Shown one piece after another: positions 45,971 to 55,348 of a stretch of 64,000 bases of DNA. Each line of letters opens with the position of its first letter. The stretch's first letter is position 1. The stretch is taken from the NCBI GenBank assembly GCA_964467985.1, contig CAYXTP010000001.1, positions 329,683 to 393,682 of the forward strand, in the 5' to 3' direction. The DNA comes from GCA-2720975 sp964467985. Lineage in GTDB: Bacteria > Planctomycetota > UBA1135 > GCA-002686595. Both the position numbers and the translations under genes were made by a program. Below the pieces are notes generated by a model. It saw nothing but the letters and a program-made list of their open reading frames with translations, was not told the origin of the DNA and did no database searches.

Positions 45971-47187
45971 AGGAACGTGTCCCCTTGGGGGCCATCCACC
46001 GGGATGACGGCTTGGTCGTCGGACACCAGATCCTCGATCCACCAGTTCACGTCGTGGTACAGGCAAGTGACCTGCTCACATTCTGTGGACGCGTCGAACT
46101 CGTCCAGGATGCGCGCCAATCCACGGCCCGTTTCCTGCGCCAGCTCGGCGTCCGCGTACCCGTTCTTTGGGGCAATCAAGGCCTTCTCGACACCACGGTG
46201 AGCGGGGCAGTTGAATACGCCCGTGGGGGTCAGGACCTGCCTCAGAGCCTGCATGTGGCATGTCCTGGGCTGGCGTGTGTAGTTGCGCCAGGTTCCGTCT
46301 TCCAGTGATTGCAGGTTCGTGGACTCGTAGATCTCAAGTTTGGTGCCCGCGACCTCGCGCGCCTTGGCGATCTCACCGCGTATGCGCCGCACAACCTCGG
46401 TTGTGTCTTCGGCGGTGTGAGTGGGAGCCATGACTTCCGCGCCGTCGTCCAGTCGCTCGAGCACAGGCTTGTAGGAGATGTAGTGGAAGCCGGCCTCGCG
46501 CGCTCGAACAGCCGCCGGAACGATCTCGTGGATGTTCTCCAGCAATTGCTCCTGATCCCGACTGGCTCCGCGCCAGATGATGACGAACGAAAAACCCAAG
46601 CGTGGAGCCGGATTCGCTGAACGAATCTTTGGGATCCAAGAGCAGATTTCATCCAGGTCCACGTCGGCCCGATTGGGTTGGTGCATCTCCCGGAACAGTT
46701 CATTGCTGCCGCTGTCCAAGGACAGCCGGATCCAATCCCCCTGCTCCAAGAACGGGGCGATCTCAAGCAAGTGGTCGCCTCGACTCCCGTTGCTGACCAC
46801 TGCAATCTGAATTCCGAGCTCCTGCTTCGCGAAGCGCACGAATTCTGTGAAGCCGGGGTAGAGGGTGGGTTCTCCTCCCCCAATCAGGATGACCGACTTC
46901 AGCCCGCGATTCGACATGACCCGCAGGGAGTCACGCAGCGTCTCGTCTTCGAGCTTGGGGCCCGTGTTCAGGATCTCCCAGTCGATGCAGTGTGTGCAGC
47001 GGTAGTTGCACGCCAGGGTCAGGTCCAGATTAATGGACACCGGCGCAAGTTCCGGTGCGGGGGGGGCGGGTTGACCTGTGGCACGCGCCGCCCGCACCGC
47101 TCGCCTCCACGACACATAACGTTCGAGGCTCGGGGCTACCGCCGGGGTCCGCAGCTTGGCGGCAAAGTCGTGGATGAAGTGAGTCAC
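45967..47187 (-). CDS. radical SAM protein in a surface-sugar operon
   Basis: 406 residues with the canonical cluster motif ACNYRCTHC (C-x3-C-x2-C), preceded by INLDLTL, then LIGGGEPTLYPGF and VVSNGS. The C-terminal part has more cysteines (RTCHMQALRQVLTPTGVFNC, then ECEQVTC), which could hold an auxiliary cluster as in SPASM proteins. First gene of a three-gene unit with the glycosyltransferase and rfaE2, coupled by GTGA. Its reaction is unknown; a role in modifying a sugar or glycolipid is suggested by context alone. Confidence 0.87.
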   Translation of the reverse strand: MTHFIHDFAAKLRTPAVAPSLERYVSWRRAVRAARATGQPAPPAPELAPVSINLDLTLACNYRCTHCIDWEILNTGPKLEDETLRDSLRVMSNRGLKSVILIGGGEPTLYPGFTEFVRFAKQELGIQIAVVSNGSRGDHLLEIAPFLEQGDWIRLSLDSGSNELFREMHQPNRADVDLDEICSWIPKIRSANPAPRLGFSFVIIWRGASRDQEQLLENIHEIVPAAVRAREAGFHYISYKPVLERLDDGAEVMAPTHTAEDTTEVVRRIRGEIAKAREVAGTKLEIYESTNLQSLEDGTWRNYTRQPRTCHMQALRQVLTPTGVFNCPAHRGVEKALIAPKNGYADAELAQETGRGLARILDEFDASTECEQVTCLYHDVNWWIEDLVSDDQAVIPVDGPQGDTFL

Positions 47188-47221
47188 GGGGTGGGAGTCC
47201 CGTGGGACTCGAGGCGTGACT

Positions 47222-48436
47222 CTAGTTGTCCCCCCCCTCTTCCGTCCAGCCCAACCCCATCACACCGAAGGCAGTTCCATAGGCTTTCGAGTTGGACGCG
47301 ATCCAGAAGTCCCACATGGACCCGTCGCGTTGGGCCGACTTGAGAATTCCCTCTTGGACGTGAGGAGCAAACTTGGCCTGTTCCGAAGCGGGCAGGGTCT
47401 GGAGAACCTGAGCGGCGTAGTAGTGCGCGAACAAGTAGAAGTAAGCAGCATTGGCGTAGTACGCCTCGTGGGGAATCGGCTTGTTGCGCGCGACTTCGAG
47501 GAATTTGTGGTGCTTGACGAATAGCTCGAGTCCTTCGCGCAGCTCCGTCACGCTGACGAGGTCACTGCCTGCTCGGTGCAGGGCGAGGTTGCAAACTTGA
47601 ATGCGACCTAGGGATCCCTTGACCTGGTTGATGGACTCCATGCTCATGTGCCGCGGGACCGCGCTGACTTCGTAATCGTAGGCACCGTTCGGCAAGCGCG
47701 AGTGTTCAACGGCCTTGACGCTGGCGCGGTAGACCTTCGGGTCGACTTCCAGTCCAGCCGCCTTGGCCTCGATCAATGAGAGCAGGGCGGCGGCGGATGT
47801 AAATGAGGTTGCCCAATCCGGACGCCAGCGTGCGTTGGAATCCGAGTAGTAACCCCAACCTCCCCGCGGCGACTGGTACTTCTTCAGACCGTCGACCATG
47901 ATCTGACCTGCTTCGCGAAGGCGCAGACCGCGTTCGGTGTCCTTGTAGCGCGGGTGTTGAATGGCGCGTGACACCGCGTCGAGTCCGTAGATCAGAGCCC
48001 AGTTGTTGTCCACATCCCAGTCGGCGGGACGCACCGGATTGGGGTTGGCAATCAGGAAGTCCAGGCCGCGATCGGTAGCCAGGATCTGCTCTCGTCCGAC
48101 ACCCAGCTCCAACATGGAGCGCGTGGCCAGAGCGCTTGCTCCAATCTGCCAGGCCTTGTAGGTGGCCGGGTTTCCGAACGAGCTCGTGAATGTGGCGTTC
48201 TTCACCCCACCCCAAGAACCGTCGGCATTCTGCGTGTCCATCAAGAATTTCAAACCCTTGCGGATGGCAACGCCCACGCTCTCCTGAGTAACCAGCTCTG
48301 GATCTTGGGTCGCCCGCAAGGACGGATTGACCAAATCGTTCCCCATGCCCCGCGTGCCTGCAATGGTGGGAACGGCGAAGACGGCCGCCAAACTCAAGCT
48401 TGCGACAACGGCTGGCGATGCCCCGCAGCGGATCAC
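47222..48436 (-). CDS. secreted protein with prenyltransferase/terpene-cyclase-like repeats
   Basis: 404 residues with a signal peptide (VVASLSLAAVFAVPTIAG). The mature part consists of alpha-helical repeats with the QNADGSWGG and SPRGGWGYYSD motifs seen in squalene-hopene cyclase and prenyltransferase folds. Export and the lack of a visible catalytic Asp cluster argue against a terpene cyclase; such proteins are common and uncharacterised in Planctomycetota. The GTG start overlaps the lipoprotein gene stop as GTGA. Confidence 0.8.
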   Translation of the reverse strand: MIRCGASPAVVASLSLAAVFAVPTIAGTRGMGNDLVNPSLRATQDPELVTQESVGVAIRKGLKFLMDTQNADGSWGGVKNATFTSSFGNPATYKAWQIGASALATRSMLELGVGREQILATDRGLDFLIANPNPVRPADWDVDNNWALIYGLDAVSRAIQHPRYKDTERGLRLREAGQIMVDGLKKYQSPRGGWGYYSDSNARWRPDWATSFTSAAALLSLIEAKAAGLEVDPKVYRASVKAVEHSRLPNGAYDYEVSAVPRHMSMESINQVKGSLGRIQVCNLALHRAGSDLVSVTELREGLELFVKHHKFLEVARNKPIPHEAYYANAAYFYLFAHYYAAQVLQTLPASEQAKFAPHVQEGILKSAQRDGSMWDFWIASNSKAYGTAFGVMGLGWTEEGGDN

Positions 48437-49170
48437 TGTTGGCCCTCTGCGGTCTCGGAGGCCGAGGACTGCTGCTGGTCGTGCTTGGCGAGCTGCTTCT
48501 CCAGGTCGGCGATTCCGTTGCGGGACTCTGTCAACGCAAGTTCGTTGCGCTTGGTCTCGATGACCCCATCGCTCTTTAGCTTGCGCAGGGAGGAGGACGC
48601 TTTCTCAGCAGCCAGGGCCAGGGAGCGCTCTTCGTGAGGCAGTTCGTGCTGTTCGAGGCGGGCCAGGCTGGAGGCTTGGATCTCGATGCGCTGAGCAGCT
48701 CGCTCGGCGTTGCGACGTCCGCGCGTGACAACAAACTCCGCGGTCAGATCGTCCAGGTCCTGGTCCTTGTACATGATCTCGATCTGCGCCAATTCATCCG
48801 CGGCCTGCTGGGCTCTGTCTTGGGCGCTCAGCAAGTTCAAGCGCTCGCTGGCCAGGCGCTGAGGTGCGATGGAGTCGCGGAAGACCGCCAGCTTGGCTTG
48901 GGCCATGTTCACCTCGGTCTTGGCGAAGCCGACGCGGTCGCTGTGCTGCTGCGCAGAGGCGGCCATCTCCATCTCTTTTACCGCCAGCCGTGCTTGGGCC
49001 AACTCGAGCTTGCGCACGAGCGCCTCGCGGTCGTCGTCTTGCTTGGCCTCCTGCCCGCCGGAGGCCATTGATCCCTCAGCGGGATCCGGTGCTTGAGCGG
49101 CGTGTTGCACCGAGCTGCAACTGGTGATGACGGCGGCGAAGAGAAGCGGGGCAATGGCGGTGAACTTCAT
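48433..49170 (-). CDS. coiled-coil lipoprotein
   Basis: The ATG at 49170 gives a lipoprotein signal with lipobox VITSC and 245 residues. The rest is almost all charged helix with heptad character (EALVRKLELAQARLAVKEME, RNELALTESRNGIADLEKQL), so a long periplasmic coiled coil. Function unknown. Directly upstream of and coupled to the terpene-cyclase-fold protein. Confidence 0.8.
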   Translation of the reverse strand: MKFTAIAPLLFAAVITSCSSVQHAAQAPDPAEGSMASGGQEAKQDDDREALVRKLELAQARLAVKEMEMAASAQQHSDRVGFAKTEVNMAQAKLAVFRDSIAPQRLASERLNLLSAQDRAQQAADELAQIEIMYKDQDLDDLTAEFVVTRGRRNAERAAQRIEIQASSLARLEQHELPHEERSLALAAEKASSSLRKLKSDGVIETKRNELALTESRNGIADLEKQLAKHDQQQSSASETAEGQQ

Positions 49171-49252
49171 GGGGCAGATCCTGGGGGTTACTGGGAGCAA
49201 GGGACCGTATCCAGACTAGGGATGGATGGGAAGCGTCGTTTTGACGACCCCA

Positions 49253-49264
49253 TACCGTACGGTA
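49253..49264. promoter_or_regulatory. 12-bp perfect palindrome, possible operator
   Basis: TACCGTACGGTA in the 213-nt gap between the divergent coiled-coil lipoprotein and membrane protein genes. Two short hairpins flank it (GTCGT/ACGAC at 49235-49248 and TCGCC/GGCGA at 49276-49289). Fits a regulator binding site but is unproven. Confidence 0.25.
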
Positions 49265-49383
49265 GGAGGAGGCAATCGCCGCTTGGCGACCCGGCCTTTG
49301 CCCTCGGCAATTCCGGCCCTTGCTGCACCCTGTTCAGCACTTTCGATCTGACTTAGGTAGGCATCCCTTACTCGACCCTTGCC

Positions 49384-50394
49384 ATGCCAGCCCCCACGAC
49401 TCTCCGCAAGCTCTCTGTCGCCGGCTTCCTAGGTGCATTCCTCGTCGCCGGTGTGCGCAGCTTTCCTTTGGCTGCTAGGCAGGGAACTGGATTCATCGTG
49501 GCTGCTTTCGTGTGCGTGACTTGCATGGCCGTTGCCCGACTCATTTTTGGGAGGGAGTGGAAGACCCTATGGTCCGACACGGACTTGCTAGTTCCCTATG
49601 GAATTGTCGTCGGGCTGGAAGCGGTCGTGATGTGGATCGCGGCGACGGGAGTGTTTGGTGGAAGCACCGCCTTGAACCTGTTCGGCCTGGCGATCAGCGT
49701 CTCTGCGAGCTTGGTCCTTTACATCACGCTGTGGACGGCCTTCGCGGCCTGGACGGTGAGCCTGATCGTAGATGCCCAGTCCTCCGGCAACGTGGACCTG
49801 GGCACCGGCTGGAGGCGCGGGAAGGCTCACTTCTGGCGGGTCCTCTTGGCACTGGCCCTGTGCGTGCTGGTCAGTTTGGTCGTGCTCGCGCTGGCCATGC
49901 CCCTTCTGGGCGGAGGAGCCATTGCCTTGGTGCTCCCGTTGATGATCCTCAGCACTTTGGTCCTCAATCTGGGGACGATGGCCTTGCTACCCGCGGTGGT
50001 GACCTCAAAGCAATCTGCGTGGGGGGCCGTGCGTGAGGGAGTGGGGCTGAGTTGGGCCAGCAAGCGAACCTGGTTTCCTTGGGTGCTTTTGCAATGGGGA
50101 CTGCTCGGAGGCTTCACCTATTACTCGGTCTCATTTGTAGGGGATCATGGCACCCTGCATCACGCTTCCAATTGGAACGTCCAGATGAAGAGTCTCGCCG
50201 GATTCGAGACCGAAACGGCGTGGTACGGGAAGTACTGCGAGGCGCTCAAGACATCGACCGTTCCGCTATTGTCCTTCTTCCTCAATGCGGCGTTTGTCCT
50301 GCTCGCACTTGTGATCAAGTTGCGCGTGGTGGCCCAGGTCGCTGACGACTTGGATGGTTCGGGCGCCCGTGGGGGCGCGGACGTCATCGGCTAG
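49384..50394 (+). CDS. multi-pass membrane protein of unknown function
   Basis: 336 residues with about six to seven membrane helices (VAGFLGAFLVAGVRSFPLA, GTGFIVAAFVCVTCMAVARL, VLLALALCVLVSLVVLALAM and others). No catalytic or transport motif recognised. Its stop shares the palindrome CTAG with the stop of the convergent cytochrome gene, an overlap of 4 nt. Confidence 0.8.
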   Translation: MPAPTTLRKLSVAGFLGAFLVAGVRSFPLAARQGTGFIVAAFVCVTCMAVARLIFGREWKTLWSDTDLLVPYGIVVGLEAVVMWIAATGVFGGSTALNLFGLAISVSASLVLYITLWTAFAAWTVSLIVDAQSSGNVDLGTGWRRGKAHFWRVLLALALCVLVSLVVLALAMPLLGGGAIALVLPLMILSTLVLNLGTMALLPAVVTSKQSAWGAVREGVGLSWASKRTWFPWVLLQWGLLGGFTYYSVSFVGDHGTLHHASNWNVQMKSLAGFETETAWYGKYCEALKTSTVPLLSFFLNAAFVLLALVIKLRVVAQVADDLDGSGARGGADVIG

Positions 50395-52034
50395 CGCACG
50401 TTTCGTTTCGCATTGACGCGTAGGACGGTCTCTTCCATCAGGTGCCCGAAATAGGGCGCTGTGACGTCTTCAAGGGACTGACCGTGGCCCGTGGTCGTCC
50501 ACTGCTTCGCGTCGACGAAGGAGCGGAATGCGCGTCGGTAGATCAGCCGGGCACGCACCCGCAGTTCGCCCGACCCCGGGGGGATGGCGAAAGAGTAGTG
50601 ACTCGTATCCGTGGCCAGCGCGGGGATGCGGTTGTCCCACAGGATTCCGGTGGCATCCGTGAAAAACGTTGGGCCGTTCCCAGACGCATCGTGGTTGACC
50701 TTGGCAAAGAGCTTGCCCGGCTCACCCGCGTAGTAGCCCAGGGCTGGATCGCCCACGCCGCCCAGGTCGTGAACCACCTGTGTCCCCGTCGAGGCCAACT
50801 TCAAGCCGTCGGATTCGCGCCAGGCTTCGACCAATAGGATCATGTTCCGCACGGTCACGCCCGTGGGCACGTGGTGCCCGACACCGGTGTTCCTCACGGA
50901 TACTGCGAGCTCAACTGAACGCAGGGCCTTGCCACGCTGGCGGATGGTGACCTCGCAAGAGTTCTCCAAATATTCTGGAGTTGTCCCGAGGATCGTATGC
51001 AGCCGAACTTGACCGGGCTGACGTTGCGGTGCGAAGGGCACGCTCGCGGCGCTCGTGGCCTCCGTACCCGGCATGTGACAGGTCACACAGGTCGCGGCCA
51101 GGGGACTGGCCGGGTCGGCGTAGGGCGTGGAGAGCCACTCGAGGTAGGTCGGCTCGGAGACCACCCCGTTTGCCTCCTCAAAGTCCCCATCCTCGTCCGG
51201 ATCGTTCTTGTCCTGGTGGCATGCGGCACACATGGCCGCTGTCAGCTGCGGTTGGTAGGACGAGCGCATGTTCCCCAGGTTCACGTCCGAGTCTCCGTAG
51301 ATCCCATATTCCACTTGGTCGGGGAAGTAGGGCTGGCTGAGGATGGCCACCCCCGGAAAGATGCCCGGGAAGTTCACATTGCTCTCGTCGATGTGCGAGA
51401 GCTTGTGGCATACCTCACACGAGACGCCGTGCACGGATCCCTGGGACAGCTGGTTGATGTCTTCCAGGGGAGAGAACGGATTATTGACCCAGGGCTCGGG
51501 TTGGTGGCAAGCTGCGCACTCGGAAGCCGGATTGCTAGCGGCGAAGGCAGAATCGCGGGTGTAGACGAATCCACCGAGACCTCCCGGACTGCCCGTGCCA
51601 TTGTAGATGTCGTAGACCCATGTGTTCTGACCCGCGAGTGCCATGGGGGATCCAACCCACTGGATGAATTGGTCTGCGTGACACATGGCGCAGTCGGTGG
51701 GAGCGAGGAAGTTGTAGGCGCTGTTGTCCATCAACGGCACGAGTTCCACCTGGATTTGAGTCCCCGCGGTGGGTGCATTGACCGTGATGGAGGCGTTGTA
51801 GTGGCCCTTGCTCGCGGCCACGATCACCAGGCCGCTGCCCGTCGCTCCGGGCAAGCTAAAACTCCCATCGGCGGCGGCCGTCGTGCGCATCTCGGTAGCC
51901 TGCAACGTGACCAGGGCTCCCCCGACCGGGAGCATCGAAACACTGTCGACGACCGTACCCGACACTTGCGCGGAACTCAGCGGGGCGGACAGGCAGGCGG
52001 AAAGGGCTCCGAAGAGCGCGAAGAAAGCTCTCAT
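50391..52034 (-). CDS. multihaem cytochrome c-like protein with N-terminal CnaB-like domain
   Basis: The ATG at 52034 gives a signal peptide (ALFGALSACLSAPLSSAQ) and 547 residues. A carboxypeptidase-regulatory/CnaB-type beta domain (VSGTVVDSVSMLPVGGALVT) precedes five haem motifs: CAMCH, CAACH, CEVCH, CAACH and CVTCH. The C-terminal part is beta-rich. Probably an exported electron-transfer protein related to the octahaem/cytochrome c554-type group. It faces away from the CotH-like gene on the same strand, 170 nt downstream of it. Confidence 0.88.
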   Translation of the reverse strand: MRAFFALFGALSACLSAPLSSAQVSGTVVDSVSMLPVGGALVTLQATEMRTTAAADGSFSLPGATGSGLVIVAASKGHYNASITVNAPTAGTQIQVELVPLMDNSAYNFLAPTDCAMCHADQFIQWVGSPMALAGQNTWVYDIYNGTGSPGGLGGFVYTRDSAFAASNPASECAACHQPEPWVNNPFSPLEDINQLSQGSVHGVSCEVCHKLSHIDESNVNFPGIFPGVAILSQPYFPDQVEYGIYGDSDVNLGNMRSSYQPQLTAAMCAACHQDKNDPDEDGDFEEANGVVSEPTYLEWLSTPYADPASPLAATCVTCHMPGTEATSAASVPFAPQRQPGQVRLHTILGTTPEYLENSCEVTIRQRGKALRSVELAVSVRNTGVGHHVPTGVTVRNMILLVEAWRESDGLKLASTGTQVVHDLGGVGDPALGYYAGEPGKLFAKVNHDASGNGPTFFTDATGILWDNRIPALATDTSHYSFAIPPGSGELRVRARLIYRRAFRSFVDAKQWTTTGHGQSLEDVTAPYFGHLMEETVLRVNAKRNVR

Positions 52035-52204
52035 TACAGAATTGGATTTGTCGCGCGGAGGGTGAATCCGCTCGCCTAGGAGGCAAGCGAGTAACCCTAG
52101 CACGCTGTGCCCGCCACTCCGGGCCCAACTCGCATGCTGCGCACTCTCTCCCAGCCGCCTAAGACAACCGCTTAAGCGCGCTACCGACTAGTGCTTACCC
52201 CTCG

Positions 52205-53413
52205 TCAATCCGCTGCGATCTGCACCAACACGATGGCCTTGCGTTGCTCCACCCAGTCCCGGATTTTCTGGAAGTGCTGGGGAATCGCACTGCCGGTCCC
52301 GATCTGGTTGTTGGGGTCGATCTCGAGCCAAGGCGTCAGGAAGGGCTCGACTTCGTTGATGTAGGCGTGCATTCGATTCTCGTGCAGCGGACCCGCGAGC
52401 AACTTCTTCAAGTTCATCTTGAATTGCTTACGCAGGGGCTTCAATCCGAGAATGGCGTCCGCGTAGTGGGAGCCGGGATTGAAGATGTCCCAGTTGAGCT
52501 TGCCCATCACCGAGTCCAGGTCCCACGGATAATAGTGGCGCCTCGGGTCCACCAGAAAGTCCGCGAAGGAACAGTTCTTGCCCTTCGAAAACAGGGAATC
52601 TCCGGCAGATAGGAAAGCGTTCACCTCTCCCAGGGTCAGCATGCCTTGCATGTTGACGAGGTTATGGAGGTCGGCCCTCAGAGCCGCGTTGCCGGGCGTC
52701 GGGCATCCGGCACTGGGGCTCTGGAACGGGTCATAGCACAGGGCCAAGTAGGCCGGACTGTCCCCCGTGCCTTCCTTCTGATTGTCGCTGTACACATCGT
52801 CGAGGTCGTACAACCACGTCGAGCCCTTTGTCCAAAGGCCGCGGTTCTTGAGAAACGTCTTGTCGATCTGCTCGACGTTGGCATAGACGCCCGTGTACGT
52901 GCCATTGATGGTTAGCGTCGCCCAGTTGGCGAGGCCGACGGGGTAGGGATAACCGTCCTTGCCCACGGCCATGCGGTGCAGGCCCCACGCCACACCCTCA
53001 GTGACCACGTCTTCGTCGTCGCCGTTCTCCAAGCTGAGTTTCTTCAGCCCGTGCCACTCCTGACCCTGGACGTATTCGTTGATGTCGAGTTTCAGGCTGA
53101 CCTTCGTGAACCCACTGCCCGAGTTGAGCGGGTCGCCAGATTTGCGGCGTACCGAGATCAACAGGGGGGCCTCCGATCCCATCCACAGGGTTGCGGGGAC
53201 TTCAACCGAGAAGCTGCCGTCGTTCTGAACCGTGTTCCAGTCCGCGTTGGTCATGGACAGATTCAGGTGCAGCACGCGCGTCGGATCGAAGATCTCGGGC
53301 CAACCCAAGCCCGGCGTTGTGGCAGAGATGGGGGTCTGAGCCGCAGCGCACGGAACCGCAGCGGCGACTAACGTGAGGAGCCAACTAGAGCCGAGGCGAT
53401 GCAGGACTTTCAT
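52205..53413 (-). CDS. secreted CotH kinase-like protein
   Basis: The ATG at 53413 gives a signal peptide (LLTLVAAAVPCAAAQ) and 402 residues. Family features: LHLNLSMTNADWNTVQND, the strand-rich middle TYTGVYANVEQIDKTFLKNR, WLYDLDD, and HYYPWDLDSVMG, the catalytic-metal region of CotH-type atypical kinases. Spore-coat CotH phosphorylates coat proteins; in non-spore-formers the substrate is unknown and may be extracellular protein. The 240-nt divergent gap upstream also serves the sulfatase-like gene. Confidence 0.82.
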   Translation of the reverse strand: MKVLHRLGSSWLLTLVAAAVPCAAAQTPISATTPGLGWPEIFDPTRVLHLNLSMTNADWNTVQNDGSFSVEVPATLWMGSEAPLLISVRRKSGDPLNSGSGFTKVSLKLDINEYVQGQEWHGLKKLSLENGDDEDVVTEGVAWGLHRMAVGKDGYPYPVGLANWATLTINGTYTGVYANVEQIDKTFLKNRGLWTKGSTWLYDLDDVYSDNQKEGTGDSPAYLALCYDPFQSPSAGCPTPGNAALRADLHNLVNMQGMLTLGEVNAFLSAGDSLFSKGKNCSFADFLVDPRRHYYPWDLDSVMGKLNWDIFNPGSHYADAILGLKPLRKQFKMNLKKLLAGPLHENRMHAYINEVEPFLTPWLEIDPNNQIGTGSAIPQHFQKIRDWVEQRKAIVLVQIAAD

Positions 53414-53632
53414 GACTACTGAGGGGCCAATGGGGTGGAGGCGAATCTCCCCAGTATGGGCGGGTCTGCTTGCACCGCAACGGACAATGCCCTGCACAGG
53501 CAGAGAAGCTCGTCCAGGCAGCCCTAGCACGCGGCTTGGCTGTGTCGCCCTCCAAACCTGGGACCCACTTCTCCTCTGTGCATCGACCTTGCTGTGTGGC
53601 ATGCGAGGTTTGAGGTTCCGCGCGGCTCATTC

Positions 53633-53645
53633 TTGCCGATACACT
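53633..53645 (+). promoter_or_regulatory. promoter-like element upstream of the first sulfatase-like gene
   Basis: TTGCCG (53633-53638), one base, TACACT (53640-53645), 8 nt, ATG. Same order and spacing as upstream of hutI. Suggests a leaderless or nearly leaderless transcript. Confidence 0.35.
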
Positions 53646-53653
53646 TCCCAGCC

Positions 53654-55342
53654 ATGTCTCGCGTCTCACTGATCCTGAGCCTGTGTGCCTTGTGCGGCTG
53701 TGGCCCAGGTCTCGAACAGCCTCGCTCCTGTGTGCTGATCACGCTGGACACCACCAACCCCAAGGCGCTCGATGTATACGGGCTGAACCGTGGGCTCACA
53801 CCCAATCTGAACCGCTTGGCGGCTGAGGGCATCGTGTTCGAGAACGCGCGAGCCGTGGCACCGATTACGATCGCCTCCCACGCGTCCATGTTGACTGGGC
53901 TCTATCCACCCCGGCATGGTGTGCGAGACAACGCGTACAAGGCCCTGCCGCAGTCGGCGGAAACTCTGGCCGAGCGCGCGCGGGATGCCGGCTGCAGGAC
54001 CGGTGCCTTCGTGGCCGCGACCGTCTTGCGGGCCACCTACGGTCTCGATCAGGGATTCGATACCTACGGCGAGGCCCCAGCCGTATCGGCCAAGCGGGGT
54101 GGAGTCGGGGACCGCACAGGCGCAGAGGTCACGGCCGACGCGATCGCTTGGTTGGACGAGCGTGAATCGGAACAGCCATTCTTCCTCTGGGCCCATTATT
54201 TTGATCCCCACGCGCCCTACGAGGCGCCCACCGAATTCGTGCAACGCGCGGAGGGCAAGCCCTACCTGGCGGAAGTCACCTTCATGGATTCAGCCCTCGG
54301 GCCACTGCTCGACCGACTGCGCGCCGAGCCCGACTACGACGAGTTTACGATTCTTGTCGTGGCCGACCACGGTGAGAGCGGTGGCAAGCATGGCGAGGCC
54401 ACTCATGGCTTGTTGTGTTACGACGCCACCCTGCGCGTGCCCCTTCTCGTACGCTTGCCTCAAAAGGCCCGTGCCGGATCGCGTTCGACGGAACGGGTCA
54501 GTGTCGTGGACGTCTTTCCCACGGCTCTGGAGGCCATGGGCCTCGGTGTACCCACAACGGATGGCCTATCGCTCGTTCCTGGAACGATCGATCCCAACAG
54601 GGGCGTCTACTTCGAGTGCTACTACCCCTTCTTGAATTACGGCTGGGGTCACCTTGCAGGCTGGGCTGGATCAGAGGGGAAATTCATCAATGGGCCCGCT
54701 CCGGAGTTCTACGACACGAGCACAGATCCGGATGAACAGGTCAACCTCGTCGCTCAGGCGAGCCAGGCGGTCGCCCGTGCCCGCGAGGCCATGACGCGAC
54801 TCGCCAACGCGCCCAAACTCGAGCGCTCCACCGACGAGCAGGGTGCGGTGACCCAAGAGGGCATGCGCGGCATGGGCTACGCGGGTTCGGCGAGTGTGGG
54901 AGCCGTGCTGCCTGAGCCGGCCAGTTCAAGTGAGTTGCCCGCGCCGGTTCAGAGTCTCGACGAGCACTACGCGGTTTGGACAGCCTTGGCCCAGGCCGAC
55001 CGCAATCGCAAGGACCTGGCTATGCAGGGTCTGCAACAGGTCGTAGACGCCAACCCGCGTAACGCGTTCGCCCATTCCCTGCTGGGCGAGATGATGCTCG
55101 AGGTTGGACAGCCGCGTAGGGCTATCCGAGTGCTGTCGGCCATGATCGAGTTGGACCTGGATCGTCCGGGTCTACGCCGCAACCTAGCCATGGGCCACGC
55201 CATGTTGGGAGAGTTTGACGCGGCGCTGGAACACGTGAGCGCGTATGAGGCCTTCTGTCCCAATGACCCCCAGGCGGCTCAGTTCCGCCACGACATCGAG
55301 CAGCTTCGGGATGCTGCTCGGCGAAACGCAGGCGGGAAGTAG
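53654..55342 (+). CDS. sulfatase-like lipoprotein with C-terminal TPR region
   Basis: 562 residues with a lipoprotein signal ending LCALCGCG. Alkaline-phosphatase-superfamily domain: LITLDTTNPKALDVYGLNRG, PITIASHASMLTGLYPPRHG and the metal site VVADHGESGG-KHG. At the position of the formylglycine Cys/Ser of true sulfatases there is Thr (T72), and the usual P and R are A and H. The enzyme is therefore probably not formylglycine-dependent and may be a phosphatase, phosphodiesterase or transferase. The last 120 residues are TPR-like (NAFAHSLLGEMMLEVGQPRR). Followed after 6 nt by a paralogue. Confidence 0.85.
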   Translation: MSRVSLILSLCALCGCGPGLEQPRSCVLITLDTTNPKALDVYGLNRGLTPNLNRLAAEGIVFENARAVAPITIASHASMLTGLYPPRHGVRDNAYKALPQSAETLAERARDAGCRTGAFVAATVLRATYGLDQGFDTYGEAPAVSAKRGGVGDRTGAEVTADAIAWLDERESEQPFFLWAHYFDPHAPYEAPTEFVQRAEGKPYLAEVTFMDSALGPLLDRLRAEPDYDEFTILVVADHGESGGKHGEATHGLLCYDATLRVPLLVRLPQKARAGSRSTERVSVVDVFPTALEAMGLGVPTTDGLSLVPGTIDPNRGVYFECYYPFLNYGWGHLAGWAGSEGKFINGPAPEFYDTSTDPDEQVNLVAQASQAVARAREAMTRLANAPKLERSTDEQGAVTQEGMRGMGYAGSASVGAVLPEPASSSELPAPVQSLDEHYAVWTALAQADRNRKDLAMQGLQQVVDANPRNAFAHSLLGEMMLEVGQPRRAIRVLSAMIELDLDRPGLRRNLAMGHAMLGEFDAALEHVSAYEAFCPNDPQAAQFRHDIEQLRDAARRNAGGK

Positions 55343-55348
55343 GGCACT

